Source: Pseudopyrenochaeta lycopersici
Lineage: Eukaryota; Ascomycota; Dothideomycetes; Pleosporales; Pseudopyrenochaetaceae
Length of the DNA: 64,000 nucleotides
Direction: 5' to 3'
Assembly: GCA_003313425.1 (NCBI GenBank)
Contig: NHZP01000038.1
Location: forward strand, 62,001-126,000
The notes below the pieces were generated by a model that had not been told where the DNA came from, ran no database searches, and saw nothing but the letters and a program-made list of their open reading frames with translations. Each line of letters starts with the position of its first letter. Position 1 is the first letter of the stretch. Both the position numbers and the translations under genes were made by a program. Shown one piece after another: positions 1 through 11,899 of the stretch.

Positions 1-1656
1 TGCAGCCAGTCCTAGGGCAGCAGGAATATGAGTGGTAATTTTGTATCAATGACACAGAACTCGAGAAGCGTGCTGTTTAGGAAGTTTAGTGCTCAGTCTT
101 TTATAGATGCGTCACGCTACAACCTGCCTTGAATTGTCACATTACCCAATGGTTGACACGGCATTCGGCGCGAGGACGAATTCCGGCTCATACTTCTAAC
201 AGATACTGCATCCTACCTCTACCCCTTCCCATCATTGTATCCATGGACACTTTTTGGAACAGTGAGCATCAAAACGTGTACGATAGTGGTGCAAAAAACA
301 TATTCAGTGTGGTCACTGGCTAGTTCATCGCCGTTGGGCCTGGATCGAACGAGAACGGAAACACCGAGATGACAGTGCTCTCATACTCCCATTGGTGACT
401 TTTTGAAACAGCTCATTCGAAAACAAGAAGAGTTTTCCTCAATAGACACTCCACGAAAGCCAGACTACAGCCCAATGAATCTAATGAGGATAAAGCCCTG
501 TCTAAACTAGTAACCCAGAATACATCCACTTGAACTTGTTGAGACGGAACAAAGGCAGAGGATGCAGACTATTAGAGGCATGTTTGTCTTATGAACTCTC
601 AGTCGGTTTTGAGGATCACAAACTGTATATGGTGACGTCATGAACGCTCTTAATCATCCAAGCTGCTGCTCATGTACAGGTCTATGCGGCGCCAAAGACG
701 ACCCGCAGACGACACCATAAGAAAGCATTATCAATGGCTGGCTTTGTTTCTCCTTATCCAACTACCTGGCTCAGTAACGGTTGAACTTGTATCAGGATAC
801 TCAGTACATCTTCGACAAAGCCTCCATTGACTACCAGCCCGGCAAATCTTCTATTGCTTCCGGCAATTGTGAGCTTCACAATTATTGTTGGTGCGTTCGG
901 CGTTTAAGTGACGGCATGCTTAGCAGGATCTAGTGTGACAGGAATCGTTTTCTAAGTATAGAGAACGGAATATAGAGTTACTCATAGACATGTCTACACC
1001 CCTACCTTGTAACTTTACGTATATGTGTGACGTCGCAGGATTACTAACTATATGTCTTATTTGGTTCGTGATATAAGAATCGAACTTTGTAGTTAAATAC
1101 ACCAAAGCGTCATAATGTCATATCTGAAGGAAGATATGTTCAAAACGGAGAGTGTAGCCTTGAATGATACTTGAAAACTTGAGCCGGCGGTATTAGATCC
1201 AAGGTACAGCCGCAATATCAACCTCTGAACAGCCGGGCGAGCTTTCTTATCAACTTACATGCCACTATCACGATTTCTTTATTTTGAACAGTTGGACTTT
1301 CTATTTTCGACAAAGGCAGAGGAAGACATACCCGTTTCAATTTGGGAAGATTGCGCGGTGCCGCACTTCTTTGTCTCACTTCGATCCACTGTACTGACAA
1401 CTCCTGCCACCTTATCACGGTATGTCGCTAAAAATGTATCGTCCTTAGAGAGGCGACGAGGATTGTGAGTAGTACAGTAGACAGTGACGAAGGAAGAGTC
1501 CTATAGTACTTGTGTCGCATAGGAACCCACGGTGACACAGCTCGATGATGGTTCTTGATTTGGCTTCGCGATGTGACTTCGATAGTTAGCAATCAAAGCA
1601 GCTGGACATGCTAAGGTGTAAAACCTGTGACTTAATTTTGCATGGCGCTAACTTAC
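1..1656. other. No recognisable gene
   Basis: Normal-composition DNA. Only short open frames without family motifs occur on either strand. A short hydrophobic stretch can be read on the plus strand near 820-900, but it is too small to assign. This looks like decayed intergenic sequence. I see no RNA gene or repeat here. Confidence 0.5.
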
Positions 1657-1821
1657 AACATGGTGCGTCTTCTGGAGTCGTATCTGTTCCTCGTCCAGTT
1701 TCCATTGTCTTTTGATCAGTTCCTCAATTTCGGCCTTTAACTTGCTCTCCTCCTGCCCCTTAGCTGTCTTCAACTGCAATAGCTGAAGTAGTTGGAAATG
1801 ACTGGAGCCGCTATAATATCG
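1657..1821 (-). pseudogene. Isolated coiled-coil exon fragment
   Basis: About 55 codons are open on the minus strand. The translation is rich in Leu, Glu, Lys and Gln with heptad-like spacing (LLQLLQLK, then KAEIEELIKRQWKLDEEQ), so it should form a coiled coil. The open stretch ends at a good fungal 5' splice site (GTAAGT, beginning at 1656 on the minus strand) and begins just after an in-frame TAG. No partner exons could be joined with confidence, so this is probably a leftover exon of a larger gene. Its function is unknown. Confidence 0.35.
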
Positions 1822-2639
1822 CTATGGGTAGGCTACGCTTCGCGAATGTAGATAATGCTCCTCGTAAGTGAGAATGAACGGTCCGAGATGCCCCACTGGA
1901 CTTAATGACTCCTTTTACAAGAAACGTTCGGTCAACGTATCGCTCGAGCGGTTTTGATGTATGTGAAGAAATTGACGTATTCATCCAAAGGGTTTAAATG
2001 GTATCAGAAGTATACAAAGCATCTCTTTGTGGAGAAGATGGTCGCCAAGCAACCAAGCAACCCCATTCTTAGGACTTTCGGGGTTTTGGCAGGCTTGTAG
2101 CGGCTTACCAACAGTATCCGCATCCAGGAAGCTAAAGGAAAGCGAAGCTAAATCTCTCGCGGACACTATCCATGTTGGTCGGCCTAAGAGCTTCCAATAC
2201 TTAATGAACACAATTTTTTATTCTAGTATTGATCCAGCGCAAGAGCGGGTAGCCTATGTTAACCAATATTGTTCCAGAATTTGGCTCGCCGGGCATGAAA
2301 CTGGCGCTGTTCTTAACAGCGGAAGTTGAGAGCTCGTCAGTTGAGCTCATATTTGCTTCCTTAAGACCTCCGATTTCATGTCGGAGAACAGTCCCAAGAT
2401 CAGAATGTGCCGGACTTCGCCCAACCCCGATCAAAGAGCGATGGCTAAATGGGGAACAACAGATAATTGCTGAAATGAGAATATTTATGTGCAGCCAGAC
2501 ATCCAGAAACTGCTTCGCAAGGACGCTGATATAAGAAGCATCTCGAACTTAGGCGTTCTTCCTCAAATTAACGCCCCAGCTTTAATGCCGCACACATCTG
2601 TACGTACAGTTGCCGCGAATCAGACTATTCGACTTTGAG
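1822..2639. other. No recognisable gene
   Basis: Short open frames occur on both strands (the longest is 100 codons), but none shows a motif, an intron pattern or composition that supports a real gene. Confidence 0.45.
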
Positions 2640-3962
2640 CATGTTTTGTATATCTTTCGCAAAGCATAGGAACAATCGTCTTTACCAAGCTTCCAAGCAT
2701 AATTACTATGATCCGAGTGGGTGACTGTTTCAAAGAAATTTCATAGCATTTTTGGAGAGGAGTCTTACTGTCAGTCGTCGTATCATTGGGGGCAGCAGCC
2801 GGAAGAAAAGATGGCGATCTTCGCATGGAGGTCCAGGTGGCATAAGACAGCAAGAAAGGATCTCCAGATCCTCCAACTGTTCGAAAGTATGGAAATCTAA
2901 CCGGCATTGATCATAGTCTACCTGATAGTCGTATTTGAAGGACTTATGGTCCAGTAAAGAGAGTCTTCGCAATGTTGACGACAATGGTGCGAAAGTGTGA
3001 TTGAGCGCTAGCGAAGCGAGGGGCGCGACTTGGATGAATTTTTTTCAAGCGAAGGCCTCGATTGTGTTCGATTGAAGACTTGATCGGTATCTGACACTCG
3101 AGATGTCGGAGACTGCGACAGATCTCGTGGCATGGCGACGGGTTGCATACTCCAGTGCTCATTGGCACTGATCAGCGAGGGCGATCGGAGGGTGGTCGGT
3201 GCCCTAATCAACGTCTGCGATGGTAATACCGGTTCGCGCATGCGACCCACATCTTCGATCGTCAGGGTTTGGACGTTTGGCAGGAGAATGAAGCGGATGA
3301 TTTCAGTCGTGGTGAATTGCCCTTCAGTGCAATAAAAGGTACTGCTGAAACGGAACCGGTGTTGAGAAACCCGCATTGAAAATCGTGAGTTTCCTGTCTC
3401 CCATGCTTCAGCCAAGTCAGCTTAGCTTTGATCTGCTCTATTACATTGCGATGTCCCTCTTTGGGAGGAGGTGTCGTCGTGGAGCTGATCAGAGTAATTC
3501 TTCGGAGATTCAGAAAGCTGAGCGCTCGTTATAAGCCGTTATTGAGTACTTTCCCATGTTCAATGTACACGATACACGAAAGCACATAGTGCAACAAATT
3601 AGGGTCCGTAGAGAAAGTAGCTTCAAGAAGTTCAGCTTTTGTTCGAGGAATGTCCTCAATATGTTGAAAAAGAAGCGGTCATAAGGCTCGATAAGATGCT
3701 CGTGACAGTCTCAATTGCTCCAGATGTTGAACTCGGCGTTGTCGTGAGGACTTCTAGCTATTCAGAACAAGACTGCGATGAATTCACATCGAACAGAACT
3801 TTGGAGGTCTTGTCATCCAGCAAGGACATACCAGACCGAGCGACCTTAGTGGGTAGAGAGAGGTTGCTGATGAGGGTAAACCACTTGCTGTCCACGTACA
3901 GCTATACCGACCTTTCGCTTCTCAGTCACAGGTTTAGATCATATTCAGCGCGCCTTGCCTGA
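2640..3962 (-). pseudogene. F-box/LRR-like protein, frameshifted remnant
   Basis: Pieces in three minus-strand frames follow one another in the order expected of one gene. An upstream piece lies near 3,770-3,915. A leucine-rich part near 3,310 contains LLPNVQTLTIEDVG. A part near 3,100 contains ICRSLRHLECQIP. A C-terminal part at 2,740-2,980 contains LRRLSLLDHKSF and FEQLEDLEILSCC, followed by a PPMIRRLTVRLL strand. These are the irregular LRRs seen in many fungal F-box proteins. No F-box itself could be read and no single open frame or intron set joins the pieces, so I call it a pseudogene. Fungal F-box/LRR proteins usually act as substrate adaptors of SCF ubiquitin ligases; that role is only inferred from the LRR resemblance. 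Confidence 0.4.
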
Positions 3963-5007
3963 TGATGGCAATGGAGCGAGGAGGTGAAGGGATATGAGCG
4001 AGATGTGACACCAGGTCGCAGAATTGATGCGAGAAGAGTATGTTGTTGCTTGTGTTATTAGTGGGATATACTGGCCCATTCACTGACTATATATATTTCC
4101 AGTGCGTGATCTGAGTCGTGAGCAGCCACTGATTGCGAAGAATGGGCTGGGGGCGTAGTAGTAGCGTACCCCAGTACATAGTCGATGCTGGAGCAGAACT
4201 CCCAGTTGCTGCTGCCCCTACTCTTGCAAGCTCGTGGTTAAATCTCCAGTCGGACCTTGTTATACGCCCGTGCACGGCTAAACTATGGCACTAGAAGGTC
4301 TATCGGCTACATGATTCTTTGTTGTGTCGCATTCTTCGTCGCTGCCTTACACAGGCTTTTCCTTCATTCCCGGCGCCGCGACCTTCTTGGACTGATACGC
4401 GCCTACTCCCTGCATAGTGATTATGCTATATGCGGTTAGCGGGGTATTTTAAAAGTTTGGAGGGCTGCTCACTCGACGTCGCAGTGTCTTGTGGGAACTG
4501 ATCATACTAGAAGGAAGCCCGTTGGTCGCGCTGCCGTCAGTGCATTTGTCGGTGCAGCGCCCCTCAATCTGGGGTTTCACACGCAGGGGTATGTTTGCCG
4601 TTGTCCTACGGTAACGGCATGTACGTGCAGGTGGTGGCGTAGGGGCGTGGGGCTGTGTGACTGCAACCAGGGCACAACATGGTGGGGTCCGAACACTGCG
4701 CCGGCCGAGCGTTAGCGCTGGAAAATTCATGCACGGGCTTTCTGTGGTGGCTACGCATGCTGGAATGTGGACAGATGGGTATATCAAAGAAAGTTAAGCT
4801 TAGATTCTTAACTTCAACTTAATATCTCATTCTCTGCTGGCATAAGTACCCCTGTGCTGTGGAGGTTGTACGATCTCAGAAGCGGGACAAGATCTGATTC
4901 GATCACATCCATGCGAACGATCTTACGGTAACAAGAGTTTAGAAACAAGCCCTCTCAAATGTTTTTCAACTCGTCCCCTCCAGATTCGGATGAAAGTACC
5001 CCATCTT
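3963..5007. other. No recognisable gene
   Basis: Open frames of 60-112 codons overlap on both strands around 4,090-4,790, but none has a recognisable domain. No repeat or RNA gene is seen. Confidence 0.45.
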
Positions 5008-5458
5008 TCAAACTATAGCCTCATGCTCCTCCCAGAGAAAGAAGTCGCATTGTCCATCACGTTTTGGACATCTCTTAACTAACATTACAATCAATTGATC
5101 TGCACTATTAACTCAACTGTGGACGCAACTCACACTTCTTACCCTTATTCGGTCCATTCTTCTTTACAACATGTTCAGTGGCTAGAAGGTGACAATTACA
5201 GAACCATTCTCCATTCCGGGAGTGCCCAAGTTTAGAATATAGGTTCTGAGCGTTATGTTGATGATACCGTGGAAGAATGAGAGGCGAAGGGCGCTTCCGG
5301 TGAGAGATTCGCCATCCTCTAGTGAATAAGTACGGGATAATCTTGAGCATAAGGTTCTTCCGCATGTTGCAGAGCAAGTATGGCGTTGCAAGCTGTAAAG
5401 AAATATGAATTGATGAATAGAAAAATGGCTGCAAATGTGCTCCTTTATATTTATACAT
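5008..5458 (-). CDS. Small GRF-type zinc finger protein
   Basis: A complete zf-GRF module appears if one 55-bp intron is removed. Exon A ends at 5134 and reads WFCNCHLLATEHVVKKNGPN with the GPNKGKK signature. The intron spans 5133-5079 (GTGAGT...TTAG). Exon B (5078-5008) continues in frame with a Phe, then CPKRDGQCDFFLWEE and a TGA stop. This supplies all four metal ligands of the GRF fold (C-x-C, then C...C before FF.W). GRF fingers bind single-stranded nucleic acid in topoisomerase III alpha, NEIL3 and APE2; fungi also have many short stand-alone GRF proteins like this one. The N-terminus is uncertain: the first Met of the frame gives 131 residues, but later Mets or another intron are possible. 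Confidence 0.55.
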
Positions 5459-5909
5459 CCGCGATGCAATACTTCAGGTCAACATACAGGAGCGTCACCT
5501 GACCGTTTCAAAAAAGATGTGGCTGGGCCAATTGCAAGTTACTGTAAACCTTGCCAGACCAGCTGCCAGGCGCAACTAGCATTATTTGGCAATTGTGGCT
5601 GCGTAAACATACCCACTGTTACAACTTGGGAGCGTATAAATGCTTCGTTGGGTATCGAAATACATGGAACCTACCGAGCGTGCTCCATGGATGCAAACGT
5701 AGAGTCCCTGCTGGCCTATCGTCCAAGTTCAAACTGCTGCAAGGCTGTGGCTGAGGCCTGATCTCACGGTGGGGCACCATGACGCATTTTTAGAGGATGG
5801 AACGACAACGGAAGAAAGCAACACGCGCTTACACAAAAATGAGCCCATTCATTCGCTGGTGAGGTGTGTCAGATGGAATCGGGTTGGTCACGGTGACGAA
5901 GTAAATTCG
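5459..5909. other. No recognisable gene
   Basis: Contains overlapping short open frames on the plus strand without any motif I recognise. It could hold the promoter of the GRF gene on the minus strand. Confidence 0.4.
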
Positions 5910-6420
5910 TCAGCTGACTACGTTGGAAGAAGGAAATGTAATACAACAAACCACATCTATCTCTAGAAACATGCCATTGAGACAAGATTTCTTGGGTCCT
6001 GTACTTGCAGCCCCCTGATTCCGGATGACAGTGATTCCTGATCGACGTCGATGGGCATGTTTTGATGTAGATCGCAATGAGCCCACTTTCCTTTCAAGCG
6101 AGCAGAGGAACAGTCCTGCGCACTTATCAAATCTCTCAATCCATTTGCTAAGATCTTGAGCTTCTTGCTGCATCGCTTCCTCTCTGTCGATCACTCTTCA
6201 CCTTCAGCAGATAGTATAGCGACTATTGCGTCATCTATTTCCAGCACGTCGACCGGGCAGAACAAGGTTAGGAGTTTCTTAATCAGACAAGCCTCGATGG
6301 CAAGCACGCTGATTTCGTCGACGAACTTTTTTCAGTGCAGCCTCATTTTTGAGGTGCTAGAAATGACAGGGGAAAGTACTTCTCGCTTAACGTTTCTCCA
6401 ATCTTTGGGAATATGAGCTG
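5910..6420 (-). pseudogene. Dynamin-like GED domain remnant
   Basis: A minus-strand stretch near 6,190-6,340 reads FVDEISVLAIEACLIKKL followed by LLTLFCPVDVLEIDD and ILSAEGEE. This closely follows the start of the GTPase effector domain of fungal dynamin-like proteins (conserved pattern: V.AIE.CLI.KL..LF.P). An in-frame TGA follows. The helical continuation (IDREEAMQQEAQDLSKWIERF) is in the neighbouring frame, so there is a frameshift. The GTPase domain is absent from the window. I read it as the 3' scrap of a dynamin-family gene, left by decay or rearrangement. Confidence 0.4.
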
Positions 6421-7185
6421 AACTGTGGACTGTTGCAGTGACATGTGCATCGCTAAGATGAACGTTTAATCGATAATCTGAGACATTGGAAAGACTAAGC
6501 AGCCGTTGGCGGCAATCAGCGCAAGCTTAATCTCAATGGTGCTAAGAACGTTCGCTCGTGCGATTGCCACATGCTGCTCTGGGCATAGGTAAAAGTCCTT
6601 CAAATTACCATGGGTGATGACATATTCATCGATATTAGGCCACTAATTGCTCCATTGTCGTGCGACGCCATGTCTCGCACAAAGATAATATTCGAGGCCA
6701 TCCAACCCCATATTGCGTCCTAAACATGTTATACCATAATATCAACATCGACTCACTCTCTATGCTGCAAGCTTATGGAAGCCTTGCGCGAGCTGTTGGT
6801 CACATGGTGTTGGTGTTCTTCTCTCTTGACAGTAACCCTTGCTGTAACACCTGGACCTGATCTCGCACAGTACCAGGTCAAATATTTCAGTTGCCAATGA
6901 GAATGTTCAAGTTTCGCCGTTCTTGGTGACGAGCCGTAGCGCAAATGAGGTAGACATGAATCCGGTGAGAAAGGTCAGTCTGCAGCCGACGAAGGAGCAG
7001 ATATGCATATCAACCAGGCACTCATAGCCACTTCTGCACCCCACGATAGAGCAACTTACCTCGAAAAGCACACAGCACCACCTACACATTGGAGATTAAC
7101 TATAATGAAGGAAAATCAGGAAGTGATAGGCCTAGATTATGTACCACTTACACAGGCAAGGACAACCCTGCGAGTAATCAACTCA
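6421..7185. other. No recognisable gene
   Basis: Only short overlapping frames are present. None shows a domain. It lies between the GED-like scrap and the TPR fragment. Confidence 0.4.
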
Positions 7186-7665
7186 CTAACTTTGTAGGCA
7201 TGCCATGCTTGTTAGCGTATGTGGGTGCTCCTCTCCTAACACCGTTTTACTCAGCGCTATCGTCTCTCGATATATTATCTCTGCCTCTGCGTACTTTCCC
7301 TGGCCACGTAGTGCATATGCTACCTTGCTCATGCTCGTTAGCGTGTCTGGGTGCTCCCTTCCTGCCATGTTCTCTCTCTTCTCAAATAGCTGTCGGTGTG
7401 CTTGCTCCGCATTTTGATACCGTCCTAGCATCTGCTCACAGTCTCCTCTTCGCTCCAGTAGTAATATCCTGCTCTCTATTTTGTACTTTTCCGCTAAACC
7501 TGCTACATGCTTAGCATGCGGTAAATAAGCGACCCAGACAGTTCTTGTCTCGTAATTGCCAAAAGGGACAGCATCCACCAGCCGTGCCAAGGACCTTTCT
7601 ACAGTGCCCTTCCAAAAGTTCTCGCCGCGCCCGCATGAGCAACCATCACCAGCATATGTATACAA
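7186..7665 (-). pseudogene. TPR fragment of an NLR/kinesin-light-chain-like protein
   Basis: The open frame of 159 codons begins at the edge of the AT-rich block and shows a typical fungal NLR-type C-terminus. A linker reads VERSLARLVDAVPFGNYE and YLPHAKHVAGLAEKY. At least two TPR_10/TPR_12 repeats follow, each carrying the HPDTLTSM signature (GREHPDTLTSM, GEEHPHTLTSM). Such repeats sit behind NB-ARC or NACHT domains in fungal STAND proteins linked to heterokaryon incompatibility and immunity-like functions. The N-terminal domains would lie above 7,665, where RIP-mutated DNA starts, and the repeat array ends after two units. The gene is therefore a fragment cut off by the transposon block. 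Confidence 0.6.
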
Positions 7666-10260
7666 AACTTTAACATATATATCTTAGCTAATATATAATA
7701 TAATTTAATTTTTTTACAGCTATAGTTATATAAAAGCTTAGTATTTTATTTTCTACTTTTATACATTTTTATATATAGTAATTTATTATAGTATACTTAT
7801 AATAAGGTGCTGTATTAGGCTAGTATTAAAGATCTAATCAAGTAGTTATAATATAAAGTAACTAGTATTAATTAGTTTAAGTTCTTTAGGAGTATTGTTA
7901 TAGGCGAAGAGGCCTAACTAACGAGTGTGCATTTGTCCTATACTACAGAAGGAGAAAGATAAAGAAGAGGTTATAAGTATCCTTAAAGGATATATATATA
8001 TGTTTGTATAAGTAAAGAGGGACGTGCTCCTCTAGCTACTAACTTATATAAGCTTATAAGAAAAGGAGGGTAGAGAAGATTAAGGAGTTCGCTCCTTATA
8101 TAATAGTAGCAAAGCCTCTCTTACTTAAAGGGCGCAGCCTATTATAATACCCTCCTCCTTCTTAAATAACTATATTACTTCTTTATACGTAGTTTAACTT
8201 TAACTTTATACTTATATAAGTAGCGTTATATTATTATACTATAAAAGTAGAGAGGTTATATATACTTTTTCTTATTTATTTATAAGTAATTTTCCTCTTT
8301 TACTTATTATTATTACCTAATAATATAAAGTAGAGGAGAGGTTAGTTATTGACTCGCTCGTGCGTATATAAAGAGCTTTTCCTTTAACTCTTTTTTCCTC
8401 TTTTACTACTTAACTTTAACTTATTTTCTTATCCTTACTAATATACCTTCTAAAGCAGCTCTCTTAGCTAGTTAGCCTAATTATAGTATATAGAGTCTTA
8501 GTAGTTATAGTAGTAGTATAAACTATCTTACTTATATAACTACTAGTAATATTATATCTACGCACGTAGCTGCTAAGGCTAATATTACTTAAGTTACTTA
8601 CGCTTAGCTTACTTAAACAGCTCCTAACTAAACTTAACCTACTAGTATTATTATTCCTACTACTTAAAGTAATATATCTCTTCTCTCTACTAACTATATA
8701 ATCTAGTATATCTTAGATACTCTAGTAATAGATAAGTTTTACTATTTCTTTATAACTACTTCTATATATCTTATTTCTCTTTTCTTTTCTATATCGAACA
8801 TTATTTAGCCTAAGCTAGTTTATATTACTAAATTCTTCTTTTATCCTATTAATTAATCTTTATATAATACTTAGTAGGGCTATAGTCTTAATAATTTCTC
8901 TCCTATTATTATATATTATATAATTAACGCTTAGTAACTCCTCTCTAGTTATTAATCCTACTTTAAAGCCTACCTTATTTATAGCTATAGTTCTCTTAAT
9001 ATTAACTTCTATTCTAATAACTATACTAAAGCTATATAAGAGTATTATACGTTTATAGCTTTTACTAGGTATATCTTTATTACTAGTAAGTAAAGTAAAG
9101 CTTACTCTAATTACGTATAGTAAGATTATAGTACGTCTTATATAGCTAGGTATACTCTACCTCTCCTACCTTCTAATAGAGTCTTTATTTCTTAGTATAG
9201 TTAAGGTTAGAGTTAAGTCCTTACTAAGCCTAAAAAGGAGAAATATTTCTTAGATATCTTAGGTTAGAAGGCTTTATATAAGGTTAGTTAGCTTATACTA
9301 GCTTATTTCTCTAACTTTTTAGTAGTTTCCTAGATAGTAGCTATATAGGCTATATATAAGTCCTCTATTTCTTATAAGCTTCTATAGTAATAAGATTCTC
9401 TTCTAGCTCCTAAGTTAGATTATAGTACTCCTCTTATTTTATATAGAACTTATGATATTAATTTTATAAGCGCTTATCTTAGATATTTTTAATTACTTAT
9501 TTAAGGTAGTCTTCTTATAGGTTATTATCTTATATAATAATAGTAGTAAAGTTTAAGTTATTAGTTTATTATAATAGGAAGAGGTCTTTAGTAGCTAGTT
9601 TTGTAAGGAAGTCTTCGAGGGAGGTAAGGTTAAATCTATAAATAGATTTAAGCTAGTACTAAAGTAGACTAGTACTATAATATATATCTTATAATAGTAG
9701 GATAGATAAAGATATAATAGACTTCCTCCTATATATAGTAGGACCTAGCTACTAGCTATATATAGTAATTCTGCTTATATAATATATAAGTAAGAAGCGT
9801 AACCTTAATAAGGATTAAGTAAGAGGTAATAATAAAATATATTTTATTGTTGCTAGGTACAGAATAAAAGTAGAGGTAAGCCCTACTTTTATAGACATAA
9901 AATAAGATTACTAAGCTAAACTATAACTAACTAATAAAAGATAAAATATCCTTCTATGCTTATAAATTAGATTTATAAGCGAGGGGTAAGAGGGGTAAAG
10001 AGGAGTAAAGAGGAGTTATAAAGTAATAACCTAGGTTATTACTCTATATTAACTTTTAACTAAGAATCTTAAGAGTCTTAATAGTTTATCTTAGAAACTA
10101 GAAACAGCTGTAACTCTATAGTTACTCGCTCTATTTAAGTGCTTTAAGATTTAATCTTAGATAGTTTTATACGCTCTATAAGATAGAGCTATTTATAACT
10201 TAAAAGCTTATAAAAAGATATAATCTTTACACTTAGCTATATAATAACTTTATTATATAC
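7666..10260. repeat. RIP-degraded AT-rich repeat, family unassigned
   Basis: Very AT-rich, with CpA and TpG nearly absent while CpG persists, as expected after heavy RIP of a repeated sequence. On the plus strand around 9,000-9,480 one frame stays coherent apart from TAG/TAA stops, including KYFLDILG and LLAPKLDYSTPL. This hints at a degraded gag-like or other TE coding region on this strand. No LTR pair, terminal inverted repeat or second copy inside the window was found, so I cannot name the element. Confidence 0.5.
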
Positions 10261-10463
10261 TGTGGAATTAACAAGGTGGTTCGGCACAATCCCGCAGTTC
10301 TGGTGTTGTGAATAAGAGGTAACGCTGGAATCAAATGTGCATGAATAACAGGAGCAGCCCTGCCTGTGCAGTCTGCTAGAAACAAAGGTAAGTATAGAGC
10401 CTAATTAAAAGTAATAAATAAAATAGTCTGAAATCCTATAAATTAACGTAGCTAATACACTAG
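10261..10463 (-). repeat. Y1 LTR, first part (split by element W)
   Basis: Matches positions 1-203 of the Y-family LTR seen at 16,851, 19,753 and 33,034. It starts TGTGGAATTAACAAGG and breaks off at ACTAG, where element W begins. The rest of the LTR resumes at 17,795. Differences from the other copies are mostly C-to-T and G-to-A changes. Read on the minus strand this is the 3' LTR of Y1, the oldest gypsy copy in the block. Confidence 0.85.
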
Positions 10464-10826
10464 TGTGAAGAATCTTAGAAGCTATTAGTAAGGATAGCTA
10501 ATGAGATTGCAAGGTTAGTTCTCCGGGATAGAGTAAGGGACTAGATAGAAGGGGGGTTTAATACTAAGACAGTAAGAGGGTGCTTCTGTAAAGAGTACTA
10601 AGGGTTAAGAATAATTAGTATTACTATTACTATACTATAGAGTATAATATTAAGTTAAATATAATAAGCTATAAGGGTTTATTGTGACAATCTATATACA
10701 CAACGCGCTCGTCCTTAGCGGAACGAGCGGTTACGTGACATATAATAGAGTAGAATACTAGCGCTTCCTGACTAGTTATTAGTGCCTAAGGCTCTTCCTC
10801 TCTATCTAGGATTTTAGATCTTAACA
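10464..10826 (-). repeat. W left LTR (3' LTR)
   Basis: 363 bp, starts TGTGAAGAATCTTAG and ends in CTTAACA. It matches 17,396-17,789 except for transitions and a 31-bp GC-rich segment that this copy lacks. Its last two thirds are more RIP-mutated than the right copy. Confidence 0.88.
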
Positions 10827-11899
10827 CTATCCCCTTCCTCTTTTAGGATTTGTCTTAAATTACGTAATGTGTAGCTAGAGCAGCTTAAAGGCGGCGTACC
10901 CTGCGTCTATAGTAATATAAGACAAAATATTATCTAAGTCCTAGATTCGTAATCTACGTCTTTATAATAAAATCCTCCGCGCTAAAACTATTACTAAATT
11001 TACTTATAATAAGTGTTTTAGGAATAACATTATTTATTACATTATGCTAAATTTAAATTTAAAATGTGCAGAATATACTTGTTTAGGAAAGCTATGTGTA
11101 AATATATTCTAGGCTTCTCTAGATAAGACTTGTAAAGAGTATTAAAAGAAAGTAGATAATAATAAGAAGTTATTAGTAACTATAATCGCACGGTTATTTT
11201 AGAATAAGGTAATCTTAAAACAGGTAGAAGAGAGAGCGCAGAAGAAGGCGTTATATCTAGCGTTAGAGATGTATAACAATAGAGAGTTAGAGTTCGCTAA
11301 GGAAGCTCCTTATCTAGCCGCTAATACTTTAGTTAGTTTTTCCCTAATAGTATAGTCTACTATAGGTGCTCTAGACTAGTTAGTAACTCTAGCAGAGCCT
11401 AGTTAGGTGCCCGCCCTCTAGGTTAGTTATAGTTCTAGTACCTAAGCTCTTTTCGTTCCTTATCGCAGTAGTATTTACTAATTCGTTCCTTACAGTTCCT
11501 TAAGTTAGACTTAGGTTCCTATATATTTTCTAAATCTAGGTAGCCCTTCTATTTTATAAGGTACTTTCTTTCTCTGTATTATCCCTTCGTAATCTTAGGG
11601 CGTTCTTTGCTAAGAATTTTTTTAACTTTGTACTCTATTTCTTCTTTAGTTTTATACTAGAATATTTTTTATAGTAGCGTTACTAGGTTAGCTAGTTCTA
11701 ACTTAGAGATGTAGAAGCGTAAGTAGATCTTTACATCTAGTAGTAGCTTAAGTATATAATTTACAAGTCTGTTTTATTCTTTAACTAAAAACAGTCTAAC
11801 CTTAACGTGATTAAGTCTCTTACTTAGTCGCTTATTGCGTAGATTTTTTGTAAGTAAGTATGCTTTATCCCCCTTCTTTAGCTAAGGTGCTATTTTTCT

